A stretch of 64,000 bases of DNA from Bin87 sp965203855 (lineage in GTDB: Bacteria > Chloroflexota > Dehalococcoidia > Lucifugimonadales > UBA3495), in NCBI GenBank assembly GCA_965203855.1, contig CBDBDN010000007.1, positions 1-64,000 on the forward strand, given 5' to 3'. Positions 23,458-30,756 of this stretch are shown here, one piece after another; positions within the stretch are counted from its first letter, which is position 1, and every line of letters begins with the position of its first letter. The notes under the pieces were generated by a model. It did not search any database, was not told the DNA's origin, and saw only the letters and a list, made by a program, of their open reading frames with translations. A program made the position numbers and the translations under genes.

Positions 23458-24264
23458 CTATTGTAGCAGGCGGTCGGCGGCGGACAGGGCGGCCATCCGG
23501 CAAATCTGCGCCGCCAGATAGCCAGCGCCAAAGCCGTTGTCAATGTTGACTACCGAAACCCCCGGCGCGCAGGCGTTCAGCATTCCCAGCAGCGCCGCCA
23601 GCCCCCCAAAGCTGGCCCCATAGCCGGCGCTGGTCGGCACGGCGATGACCGGCGCCGATACCAGACCGGCCACCACGCTGGCCAGCGCCGCTTCCATACC
23701 GGCTATCACGACGATGACCCGCGCCGCGCGTAGCGCATCCAGCTGGGACAGCAGCCGATGTAGCCCGGCTACCCCTACATCGTTGATACGCCGGGGCGGG
23801 CAACCCATCAGAGTTGCGGTCAGGGCGGCTTCCTCCGCCGCCGGCAGGTCCGCAGTGCCGGCAGTAACAATCAGCATTCCCGCTGCCGTTGCCGGCTCCG
23901 ACGCGCCGGCGTCGGCAGCGGCAGCGGAGCAATCGGGGATGACGATGCAGCGCGCCAGTGCGTGATACTCTGCCGACGGCGCAACTACGACGACGGCATC
24001 GTAAGTTTCCTGGGAGGCGCGCGTAACCAGGACGGGATGGCCCCGACCGGCCATAGCGTCAACGATGCCCGCGACCTGCTGCGGAGTTTTGCCCTGTCCC
24101 AGCACCACTTCCGGCCAGCCGGTACGCAAGGGGCGATGATGGTCCAAGCGGGCATACCCCAAATCCTGATAGGGCAGGTCGCGCAGGGCGGCGGCGGCCT
24201 CGGCAACGGGCATAATGCCGTCGCGCACCCTTTCCAGCAGGCTCTGCAACGCCGCCGCATCCAT
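23458..24264 (-). CDS. larB: LarB, nickel-pincer cofactor biosynthesis carboxylase/hydrolase
   Basis: 268 residues. The PurE-like C-terminal half includes VIVVIAGMEAALASVVAGLV, VIAVPTSAGYGASFGGLAAL and NIDNGFGAGYLAAQI, which is diagnostic of LarB. LarB carboxylates nicotinic acid adenine dinucleotide and hydrolyses it as the first step to the Ni-pincer nucleotide used by lactate racemase-type enzymes (known). larC, larE and larA are not in the window. It starts 3 bp after a small membrane protein gene, with AGAGG upstream. Confidence 0.92.
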   Translation of the reverse strand: MDAAALQSLLERVRDGIMPVAEAAAALRDLPYQDLGYARLDHHRPLRTGWPEVVLGQGKTPQQVAGIVDAMAGRGHPVLVTRASQETYDAVVVVAPSAEYHALARCIVIPDCSAAAADAGASEPATAAGMLIVTAGTADLPAAEEAALTATLMGCPPRRINDVGVAGLHRLLSQLDALRAARVIVVIAGMEAALASVVAGLVSAPVIAVPTSAGYGASFGGLAALLGMLNACAPGVSVVNIDNGFGAGYLAAQICRMAALSAADRLLQ

Positions 24265-24267
24265 TGG

Positions 24268-24657
24268 TTAGCCTGCCTCTGCCGGTTCGGCGTCCGCTGT
24301 TGCCGTCGTCGTCTGCATTTTCATCAGTCGGTAAAGGCCGCCCAGCGTGCTCATCATTGCCACATAAAGCGCAAACACGGCAACGGCAATCCAAGTCAAT
24401 ATGATGAACCGCTGCGGCATCGCCAGAGCCAGCATCAGGATAACCGCAATTGCTGCCAGTATCAGCGCCGATGTCGCCCCGATGACGCCGCCGAACCGGG
24501 CCGCCGCCGCCAGCGCGCCCTGCCCCTGCGTATCCACCGACCGGATGCCGTAGTACCCGCCCAGAAAGGGGCCAAAGGGCGCCAGCAGAACCTGCGCCAC
24601 CGGAATCACAGCGCAGGCCAGCATTATGGCCAGAGCGGTAAAAAGTCCTTTGATCAT
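24268..24657 (-). CDS. Small integral membrane protein, unknown
   Basis: 129 residues with four hydrophobic segments (ALAIMLACAVIPVAQVLLAP, a Gly-rich stretch GPFLGGYYGIRS, FGGVIGATSALILAAIAVIL, and FIILTWIAVAVFALYVAMM). The short tail ends TATADAEPAEAG. I do not recognise the family. Co-transcribed upstream of larB with a 3-bp gap, but a functional link is not evident. Confidence 0.7.
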   Translation of the reverse strand: MIKGLFTALAIMLACAVIPVAQVLLAPFGPFLGGYYGIRSVDTQGQGALAAAARFGGVIGATSALILAAIAVILMLALAMPQRFIILTWIAVAVFALYVAMMSTLGGLYRLMKMQTTTATADAEPAEAG

Positions 24658-24780
24658 TCAGGCATCGTCATCCGGAGCTGGCAAAATCGGAGAGCTAGTA
24701 TAACCCGCGCCGCGTGTATAATACACCGCCGGGCCGGCCAACGCCGCCAACTGCCGAATTAGTCGGAGAGTCTGATTGAT

Positions 24781-25233
24781 ATGAACATGGAAACGCCGCA
24801 AGACGGGCCGGATGGCCCTTTTGCCGAACTGCTGGGCATCCGTCCCGGCCGATCGGCAGATGGGGTTGGCACGGCGTTGATGACGGTTGCCGACAAACAT
24901 CGGCAGCGGGCCGGCGTAGTGCAAGGCGGCATTCTCGTCGCCCTGGCCGACTACGCCTTTTTCCGCGCCTGCCGCTCCGTGCTGAAACCGGGCGAACACG
25001 CGGTAACCATAGAGCTCAAGCTGAACTTCATTGCGCCGGCCCGCGACGGCGAACTGACCGCCCGCAGCGTCATCAAGAGCCGCGGCGGCCGCATCATCGT
25101 GGGCGATATGGAGATATTCGGCGCCGACGGCGAACTGATTGCCGCCGGCATCGGCACTTATATGACGGTTTATGACCGCCGCCGCGCGGGAGCAAGCGGG
25201 GCGACAGCGGATGCCAACGCCGGGCCGGCGTAA
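24781..25233 (+). CDS. PaaI-type hotdog thioesterase
   Basis: 150 residues. Hotdog fold: an N-terminal region up to LLGIRPGRSADG, the conserved helix motif RQRAGVVQGGILVALADYAF (catalytic region of the PaaI/YdiI group, 'N/QGGxxxxLAD'), then strands VTIELKLNFIAPARDGEL and GGRIIVGDMEIFGADGELIA. It probably hydrolyses an acyl-CoA; substrate unknown. A tgtataat box at about 24715-24722 may be its promoter. It diverges from the larB pair. Confidence 0.85.
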   Translation: MNMETPQDGPDGPFAELLGIRPGRSADGVGTALMTVADKHRQRAGVVQGGILVALADYAFFRACRSVLKPGEHAVTIELKLNFIAPARDGELTARSVIKSRGGRIIVGDMEIFGADGELIAAGIGTYMTVYDRRRAGASGATADANAGPA

Positions 25234-25259
25234 GTTGGTACAAGCGGACCGGCATTGCT

Positions 25260-25288
25260 TTGCTACCAATGCTAGGTTGCCGTATAAT
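25260..25288 (+). promoter_or_regulatory. Promoter of the 25.3-26.1 kb pair
   Basis: ttgcta (25260-25265), 17-bp spacer, tataat (25283-25288). Predicted start near 25295, 26 bases before the ATG. Confidence 0.65.
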
Positions 25289-25319
25289 CGTGTCATAGCA
25301 AAACCCGCTGGAGGCCATA

Positions 25320-25601
25320 ATGAACGCCAAAGAAGCGAAAGAAGTGGCGCGTGATTACCTGATTGACCTGTTTGCGGATGAGGAGGTTATGAACATCGGC
25401 CTTGAGGAAGTGGTGCACCACCGGGATGCCCAGGAATGGCGTATCACTTACGGATTCGTCCGGGCGTGGGACAAGCAAGGGCAAATGGGCATCAAAATGG
25501 GATTGCCGGCGCCCCGTTCTTACAAGGTGGTCAGCATTGACGACAGCAGCGGCAAGGTTATCTCACTAAAAGACCGGCTGATGCGGGAATGGGACGACTG
25601 A
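25320..25601 (+). CDS. Small acidic protein, probable partner of the PIN protein downstream
   Basis: 93 residues: MNAKEAKEVARDYLIDLFAD, VVHHRDAQEWRITYGFVRAW, SYKVVSIDDSSGKVISLKDR. An N-terminal helix followed by a small alpha/beta domain. Not recognised; it resembles short proteins that precede PIN-like genes. The stop overlaps the next gene's start region by 13 bp, so the two are likely co-translated. A role as antitoxin or regulator is inference from context only. Confidence 0.7.
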   Translation: MNAKEAKEVARDYLIDLFADEEVMNIGLEEVVHHRDAQEWRITYGFVRAWDKQGQMGIKMGLPAPRSYKVVSIDDSSGKVISLKDRLMREWDD

Positions 25602-26083
25602 AGTTGATGCCGTTTAGAGCGCAGCCGGGTGGTTTCTTTATTGACGCTAATTTGCTGGTCTTGCTGGTGGCGGGAGGTGTCAGCACGGCGATAATTCCCC
25701 GCCACCGCCGCCTGGCCGGGTACACTGTCGCCGATTACAATGCTTTAGCTGCCTTGATAGGCCGCGCCGACCGGATATTCGTAACCCCCAATACCCTTAC
25801 CGAAGCGTCCAACCTGCTGCGCCAGCACCGTGAGCCGGAGCGCAGCCGCCTGATGCACGGCCTCGCGGCCCTGATTGCGGAAAGCGATGAATTCGTAATC
25901 GCCAGCGCTCAGGCGTCCGCAAACCCGCATTTTGCCGGGCTGGGCCTGGCGGACGCCGTTCTGCTGGAAGCCGTCAGCGCGCAGACGCCGCTAATCACCG
26001 TTGACCGGTCGCTGTACCTGGCCGCATTGGCGCAGGATGAAAACGCCGCTTTCAACTTCCGGGAGCTTATGGCCCTGGTATAG
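25589..26083 (+). CDS. PIN-domain-like protein
   Basis: Up to 164 residues. FFIDANLLVLLVAGG carries the first PIN acidic residue, IFVTPNTLTEASNLLRQ the second (Glu), and LGLADAVLLEAVSAQTPLIT then VDRSLYLAALAQ the C-terminal acidic cluster (D of GLADA and TVDRSL). This fits a VapC-like ribonuclease fold. The true start may be the ATG at 25589 (MGRLKLMPFRAQPGGFF) or the internal Met seven codons on. Paired with the overlapping small gene upstream, suggesting a toxin-antitoxin-like unit (inference). Confidence 0.7.
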   Translation: MGRLKLMPFRAQPGGFFIDANLLVLLVAGGVSTAIIPRHRRLAGYTVADYNALAALIGRADRIFVTPNTLTEASNLLRQHREPERSRLMHGLAALIAESDEFVIASAQASANPHFAGLGLADAVLLEAVSAQTPLITVDRSLYLAALAQDENAAFNFRELMALV

Positions 26084-26094
26084 GTTAGGTGTCA

Positions 26095-26675
26095 TCAGCG
26101 ATTGCGATATTGCCGTTTAATACTCCCTCTCAAACCCCGACAGTACTCCCCCGGCGAATGAAACACGCACAACTGAAGCGGCGCCCCACGCCCATAAACC
26201 ACCACAATCCCCGCCGCAATGCCCGCATCCCCACAACCGTCCAGTTCCAGTACGCTGCTATCCGACGGCCGCGGTTCCGTCAACGCCGCCCGCCGCAGCC
26301 CACTTGACGATGGCGCCCCTGACGCCGCCCGCCCGTTGGCTGGGCAAGGCGCAGCTCAGTCCCTGCACGGACAGGAACAGCGCCCGGTCGCGAGTTCGTT
26401 GAGAACCACTGATGGCGGGCATCATCGCCCACTCGTGTCATGTCCCCGCCCATGCGCCGGCATTCGCCGCAGCGGAACACCGTCGCTGGCAGCCGAATGT
26501 CGCCGTAAGTGGCAGTGATAGTTCGGGCGCAATGGCAGTGATGGTGGCGATGCCTCGCCAATTGTCAGTCGAGGCTTGCGGAGCAGCAGTCATCTAATTC
26601 CTGTTGCAGGGCGGCTCGCAGCTGCGCCCGGATTGGGCGTTCCAACTGCATTTCCAGGTCATTCAGCAGCCCCAT
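26095..26675 (-). pseudogene. Decayed insertion-sequence transposase
   Basis: Scattered homology in three frames on the minus strand. The start ATG 26675 gives MGLLNDLEMQLERPIRAQLR, then a stop near CSASLD. It continues with TITATYGDIRLPATVFRCGE and CRRMGGDM (a zinc-knuckle-like transposase N-terminal pattern), shifts frame, and resumes as SVLELDGCGDAGIAAGIVVV, YGRGAPLQLCVFHSPGEYCR. The DG and the 'QLCVFH' histidine region are typical of DDE transposases that read 'H-x-x-RN'. Internal deletions, stops and a truncated C-terminus make it non-functional. I cannot name the IS family with confidence. Confidence 0.7.
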
Positions 26676-27042
26676 AGAGACATAGCTCCGTAACGGCTGA
26701 GGGCCGGTATCCTACCGCATCTTATCCTCAAACCACTAAACAAGAAATGTTGCCCGTCCCGCAAAACCCAGCACCTTGCCCCCGGCGCCCATTGCGCCCG
26801 GTAAAAGGATTGTCGGTAAAAGATTGAGGGTATCGGCGCGCCCGGCTGGCGGCGGCGCCTCCGCGCTCGTATCTCAAAATCGTTTATTCGGGTATCTCAA
26901 ATTCCTTTATTATTGACGCTGTTTCCCCCTAATGCTACCCTCGCCGCTGCGTTCCCGGCAACACGCCGGGCCGGCATTGCGGAGATGCGTAAGCGAAGCA
27001 TCCCGGCTATGGCATATTCCCCCAACAATGGAGGTATGGCAG
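26676..27042. other. AT-richer spacer upstream of the alcohol dehydrogenase
   Basis: No gene seen. It contains a tandem near-repeat: gtatctcaaaatcgtttatt at about 26870-26889 and gtatctcaaattcctttatt at about 26893-26912. A ttgacg follows at about 26914-26919. These may be operator or promoter elements for the dehydrogenase (inference). Confidence 0.4.
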
Positions 27043-28134
27043 ATGAAAGCGGCAGTATTGAGAGAGGTCAACCAGCCCGTCGTGATTGAGGATGTGCAGG
27101 TAGATGCGCCAGCGCCCCGCGAAGCGCTGGTGCGTACCGGCGCCTCCGGCGTATGCCACAGCGACCTGCACTTTGTGGAGGGGCTGTACACCACGCCGCT
27201 GCCCTGCATCCTGGGCCACGAAGCCGCCGGCACTGTGATGGCCGTCGGCGACCAAGTTTCCTATGTGCGGCCCGGCGACTCCGTCATTATGTGCCTGTCG
27301 GTGTTCTGCGGCGTCTGCGAATACTGTATGCGCGGGCAGCCCTATCTGTGCACCCGAACCGCCGTAACGCGCGGCGCCAGCGACCCGCCCCGGCTCCGTA
27401 AGGACGGCGAGGCCATTACCCAGTTCGCGCAGCTGGGTTCCTACGCCGCCGAGATGCTGGTGCACGAAAACGCGCTGGTCAAGGTTGACGGCGACATCCC
27501 CTTTCCGCAGCTGGCGCTGATTGGCTGCGGCGCTACTACCGGCCTGGGCGCCGTGCTGAATACGGCCCGCGTCGCGCCGGGCAGCACCGTCGCCGTGGTC
27601 GGCTGCGGCGGCATCGGCATCCATTGCGTGCAAGCGGCGGCGCTGGCCGGCGCGCTCCGCATCATCGCCGTAGATACCACTGAGGACAAGCTGTCGCTGG
27701 CCCGCGAATTCGGCGCCACCGATGTGATTGACGCCAGCAGCGGCGATGTCGCACAGCGCATTATGGACCTCACCGGCGGCGGCGTGGACTACTCTTTTGA
27801 GGCCATCGGGCTGAAGCAAACCGCCGAGGACTGCTACAATATGCTGCGTCCGGGCGGCGTAGCGACCATCATCGGCATGGTTCCCGAAGGCGTCAAAATT
27901 GAGCTGGACGCCGGCAATTTCCTGCGCCGGGGCCGGGCGATACAGGGCTGCACCATGGGCTCCAATCGGTTCCGCACCGATATGCCGCGCTACATTGAGT
28001 TCTACCGCCAGGGCCGCCTGAAGCTGGACGAACTGGTCAGCCAGGAACTGCCGCTGTCGGCAATCAACCGCGCTTTCGCCGACATGAAAGCGGGCAGCGT
28101 GCGGCGCAGCGTAATCACGGATTTTGAGGGATAG
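27043..28134 (+). CDS. Zinc-dependent alcohol dehydrogenase (class III / NDMA-type MDR)
   Basis: 363 residues from ATG 27043 (MKAAVLREVNQPVVIEDVQV), GGAGG eight bases upstream; longer versions start within the leader. Catalytic zinc ligands: Cys in ASGVCHSDLHF, His in ILGHEAAG, Cys in LIGCGATTG. Structural zinc: four Cys in SVFCGVCEYCMRGQPYLC. Rossmann motif VAVVGCGGIGIHCVQAAALA followed by Asp in IIAVDTTEDK, indicating NAD(H). The sequence is closest in pattern to class III / NDMA-dependent dehydrogenases. Substrate unknown. Followed by a strong hairpin terminator, so it is a single-gene unit. Confidence 0.93.
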   Translation: MKAAVLREVNQPVVIEDVQVDAPAPREALVRTGASGVCHSDLHFVEGLYTTPLPCILGHEAAGTVMAVGDQVSYVRPGDSVIMCLSVFCGVCEYCMRGQPYLCTRTAVTRGASDPPRLRKDGEAITQFAQLGSYAAEMLVHENALVKVDGDIPFPQLALIGCGATTGLGAVLNTARVAPGSTVAVVGCGGIGIHCVQAAALAGALRIIAVDTTEDKLSLAREFGATDVIDASSGDVAQRIMDLTGGGVDYSFEAIGLKQTAEDCYNMLRPGGVATIIGMVPEGVKIELDAGNFLRRGRAIQGCTMGSNRFRTDMPRYIEFYRQGRLKLDELVSQELPLSAINRAFADMKAGSVRRSVITDFEG

Positions 28135-28162
28135 CGGCAGCGCGCTGCCCCAAAGCCGCCAG

Positions 28163-28198
28163 CGGCGGACTGCGCCAAGCAACTAGCGCAGTCCGCCG
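28163..28198 (+). terminator. Hairpin terminator after the alcohol dehydrogenase
   Basis: cggcggactgcgc-10-gcgcagtccgccg: 13-bp perfect stem, 10-base loop, 28 bp past the stop. No T tract. Confidence 0.7.
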
Positions 28199-28234
28199 CG
28201 CCGATGCTACGCTACCAAAGGGGGGCATATACGA

Positions 28235-28897
28235 ATGCGAAACTATATTTACGCCGACGAATCCGGCAACTTTGATTTTAGCTATGACAGAAAGGCCAGC
28301 CGCTATTTTATTCTCACCACCGTCTCGGTGTCAGAACATACCGCGGAAGCTGATCTTATGGACTTGCGCCGTGAGCTGGCGTGGGAAGGCTGGCCTGGTG
28401 TTCAGCTCCGCAATGCCTTTCACGCTGCGGACGATAATCGGCACGTCCGCAGCCGGGTGTTTAACGTGCTATCCCGGCACCAATTTCGCATTGATACCAC
28501 TATTTTGGAAAAATGCAAGGTGAATCCTGAGTTGTATTCTACGGACGCACGCTTTTACGGTTTTGCTTGGTACTGCCACCTGCGCGGTCTAATCTCAATG
28601 CTCAATGTGCCGAATAGCGAGCACCTGATTATAGCATCCTCAATTGGAAACAACCGAATGCGCTCTGCGTTTGATTCGGAAGTATCAAAAATTTCCTATC
28701 GTATCACTAATTCATCAGTAATAAAATCGGATATGTGGTCAGCGAATACTAATCCGCTATTGCAAATTGCTGATTACTGCTCTTGGGCCGTACAGCGTAA
28801 ATGGGAGCACGGAGATGCTGAGCCATACAACTTTATTAGCAATAATTTGCATTCTCAATATGACATATTCAAAAACAGCGTAGTCCGCTATTATTAG
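28235..28897 (+). CDS. DUF3800 domain protein
   Basis: 220 residues. NYIYADESGNFDFS at the N-terminus carries the conserved DESG/DExG acidic motif of DUF3800, and NPLLQIADYCSWAVQRKWEH near the C-terminus carries the second conserved Asp (QxADxxxxxxxR). The family has an RNase-H-like fold and occurs in phages, mobile elements and defence islands; its activity is unproven. GGGGGG precedes the ATG. The 3' half is clearly more AT-rich than neighbouring genes (for example aaaatttcctatcg, aataatttgc), suggesting horizontal acquisition. It neighbours a restriction-type methyltransferase-nuclease. Confidence 0.85.
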   Translation: MRNYIYADESGNFDFSYDRKASRYFILTTVSVSEHTAEADLMDLRRELAWEGWPGVQLRNAFHAADDNRHVRSRVFNVLSRHQFRIDTTILEKCKVNPELYSTDARFYGFAWYCHLRGLISMLNVPNSEHLIIASSIGNNRMRSAFDSEVSKISYRITNSSVIKSDMWSANTNPLLQIADYCSWAVQRKWEHGDAEPYNFISNNLHSQYDIFKNSVVRYY

Positions 28898-28948
28898 AAA
28901 ACATAGCCGACGCTCTGGGAATACGGGATGCGGTTCAGGAGCGCCGCA

Positions 28949-29238
28949 GTGAGCCGACTATCCGGATGGCCCGGAAGATCCCCTTGGCATCTTGTCGCCG
29001 GCTCGTTCAGCATATTGAGATTACAACACGCCGCGGATTTCGTCAACCCCAACCGGTACGCTCTGTTTGGCAGCAGCAGTACCCTGTACTATTGAATTAA
29101 AGTGAGCCGACTATTCAAATTGAAAGCGGGGCAGCGCTACCCTGCTTATGCTCAACCTGAAAGAGCCCCCTGGCCTCTTGTCGCCGGCTCGTTCAGCATA
29201 TTGAGATTACAACACGCCGCGGATTTCGTCAACCCCAA
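28949..29238 (+). repeat. Duplicated non-coding block with 62-bp perfect direct repeat
   Basis: cttgtcgccggctcgttcag ... gtcaaccccaa occurs identically at 28991-29052 and 29177-29238. Each copy is preceded at some distance by agtgagccgactat (28949-28962 and 29101-29114). The copy 2 interval is longer. No palindromic element or gene is seen. The second copy ends right at a tataat (29239-29244) that precedes the methyltransferase start. Confidence 0.85.
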
Positions 29239-29256
29239 TATAATCAGGAGAATACG

Positions 29257-30654
29257 ATGAACCCCCAAACCCTCTACTACGGCGACTGCCTGGACTGGAT
29301 GCGCCAATGGCTGGACAGCAGCGTTGACCTCATCTATCTGGACCCGCCGTTCAACAGCAACGCCAACTACAACATCCTGTTTGGCGAGGGCAACGGCGTG
29401 CCGGCGCAAGTCCGCGCTTTCCAGGACACCTGGAAATGGGACGCGGCGGCAGTGGAACGCACCAATCGCATCACCAACGCCATCGCGCACCCGGCGCATC
29501 GGGCGATTACCGGCCTGCGCGCGTTTTTGGGCGATTCCGGTATGCTGGCCTATTTGAGCTACCTGGCGGAACGGCTGCCCGAAATGCGGCGCTTGATGAA
29601 AGCGTCGGCCACCATCTATTTGCACTGCGACCCCACTGCCAGCCACTACATCAAAATGCTGATGGACGGAGTGTTTGGGGCCGGCCGATTCCGTAACGAA
29701 ATCATCTGGTGCTATCGCGGCGGCGGCGTTCCCGCCAATGACTTTGCCCGCAAGCACGACATCATCCTGCGCTACTCCAAATCCGCCAACTACAATTTCA
29801 ATCGGCAGTATGTTCCTTACTCTGATGCCTCAACCGCACTGGTTGAAAGTCGCGGCGGGGTATCAATTGACAACTTGCCCCGAGATCTGGAACGCGGTGC
29901 AACTATGCCGGACTGGTGGACGGATATTAACTCCCTGCAAACCTGGTCGCCGGAGCGCATCGGCTACCCCACGCAAAAGCCGGTGTCTCTGCTACAGCGC
30001 ATCATCAGCGCATCGTCCAACGAGGGCGATTTGGTGCTGGATCCGTTCTGCGGCGGGGGTACTACTATTGTTGCCGCCGCCGGGCTTAATCGGCAGTGGA
30101 TTGGCATTGACCTATCGCCGCACGCAGTTGACATTACCCAAAACCGGCTAACTCCGCTGGGCATCCAGGCCAATGTAGAGGGGATACCGCAGGATTTGGC
30201 CGGCGCCCGGCGTCTGGCGCGTGCCAACCCGCAGGACTTCGAGGCTTGGGCCGTAACCCGCATACCGGGCTTGGCCCCCAACGAAGTCAAAGTCGGCGAC
30301 GGCGGCATCGACGGACGCGGCCGAATGCAATCCAAGCCCAGCGACTACGATTCCCCGCTGGTGCTGGCCCAAGTCAAAGGCGGTTCGCCTACCATCGACC
30401 AGGTGCGCGCCTTTATGACCGCTATGGAACGGGACAACGCCGCAATGGGCGTCTTTGTAACGCTGGATCGGTTCGGCCCGCGCAGCAGCGCCTGGAGCGA
30501 AACCGCCGGCAAAGGCCAGATCACCGTCGGCGCCCAAAGCTATCCCCGCGCGCAGCTCTGGTCAATCGCCGAATACTTTGACGACCGAATGCCCCGTATC
30601 CCCACCATGCTGGACCCGAATACCGGCCAGCCCGTGCAGGGCCGTATGGTATAG
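29257..30654 (+). CDS. DNA amino-methyltransferase fused to a Mrr-like PD-(D/E)XK nuclease domain
   Basis: 465 residues. The methyltransferase half is beta-class order: catalytic motif IV DPPF at 29-32 (YLDPPFNSNANYN), then the AdoMet motif DPFCGGGTT at 262-270 and IGIDLSPHAVDITQNRL. The C-terminal domain from about 330 has GDGGIDGRGRM with Asp 352, a strand VLAQVKGG with QVK at 372-374, and QVRAFMTAMERDNAAMGVFV, which is the D...QxK core of Mrr-like restriction endonucleases. A single-chain restriction-modification or modification-dependent nuclease is likely (inference); the target is unknown. No separate target-recognition subunit or restriction gene is adjacent. AGGAG precedes the ATG. 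Confidence 0.85.
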   Translation: MNPQTLYYGDCLDWMRQWLDSSVDLIYLDPPFNSNANYNILFGEGNGVPAQVRAFQDTWKWDAAAVERTNRITNAIAHPAHRAITGLRAFLGDSGMLAYLSYLAERLPEMRRLMKASATIYLHCDPTASHYIKMLMDGVFGAGRFRNEIIWCYRGGGVPANDFARKHDIILRYSKSANYNFNRQYVPYSDASTALVESRGGVSIDNLPRDLERGATMPDWWTDINSLQTWSPERIGYPTQKPVSLLQRIISASSNEGDLVLDPFCGGGTTIVAAAGLNRQWIGIDLSPHAVDITQNRLTPLGIQANVEGIPQDLAGARRLARANPQDFEAWAVTRIPGLAPNEVKVGDGGIDGRGRMQSKPSDYDSPLVLAQVKGGSPTIDQVRAFMTAMERDNAAMGVFVTLDRFGPRSSAWSETAGKGQITVGAQSYPRAQLWSIAEYFDDRMPRIPTMLDPNTGQPVQGRMV

Positions 30655-30691
30655 GGCGGCATCGCGCAGCCCGACGACATTCCGTATCGGG

Positions 30692-30697
30692 TATAAT
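30692..30697 (+). promoter_or_regulatory. -10 element upstream of selB
   Basis: tataat in cgggtataatccgg, 60 bases before the selB ATG. No convincing -35. Confidence 0.45.
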
Positions 30698-30756
30698 CCG
30701 GCAAGCGCGCGATTCCGCCGCCCCATCCGAACACTCTGGACAAGGGCCTAACCGCT

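Noticed and set aside
28965..29238. The 62-bp repeats as attachment sites of an integrated element
   Set aside because: The interval between them is only about 125 bp, with no integrase or tRNA; a simple duplication is more likely.
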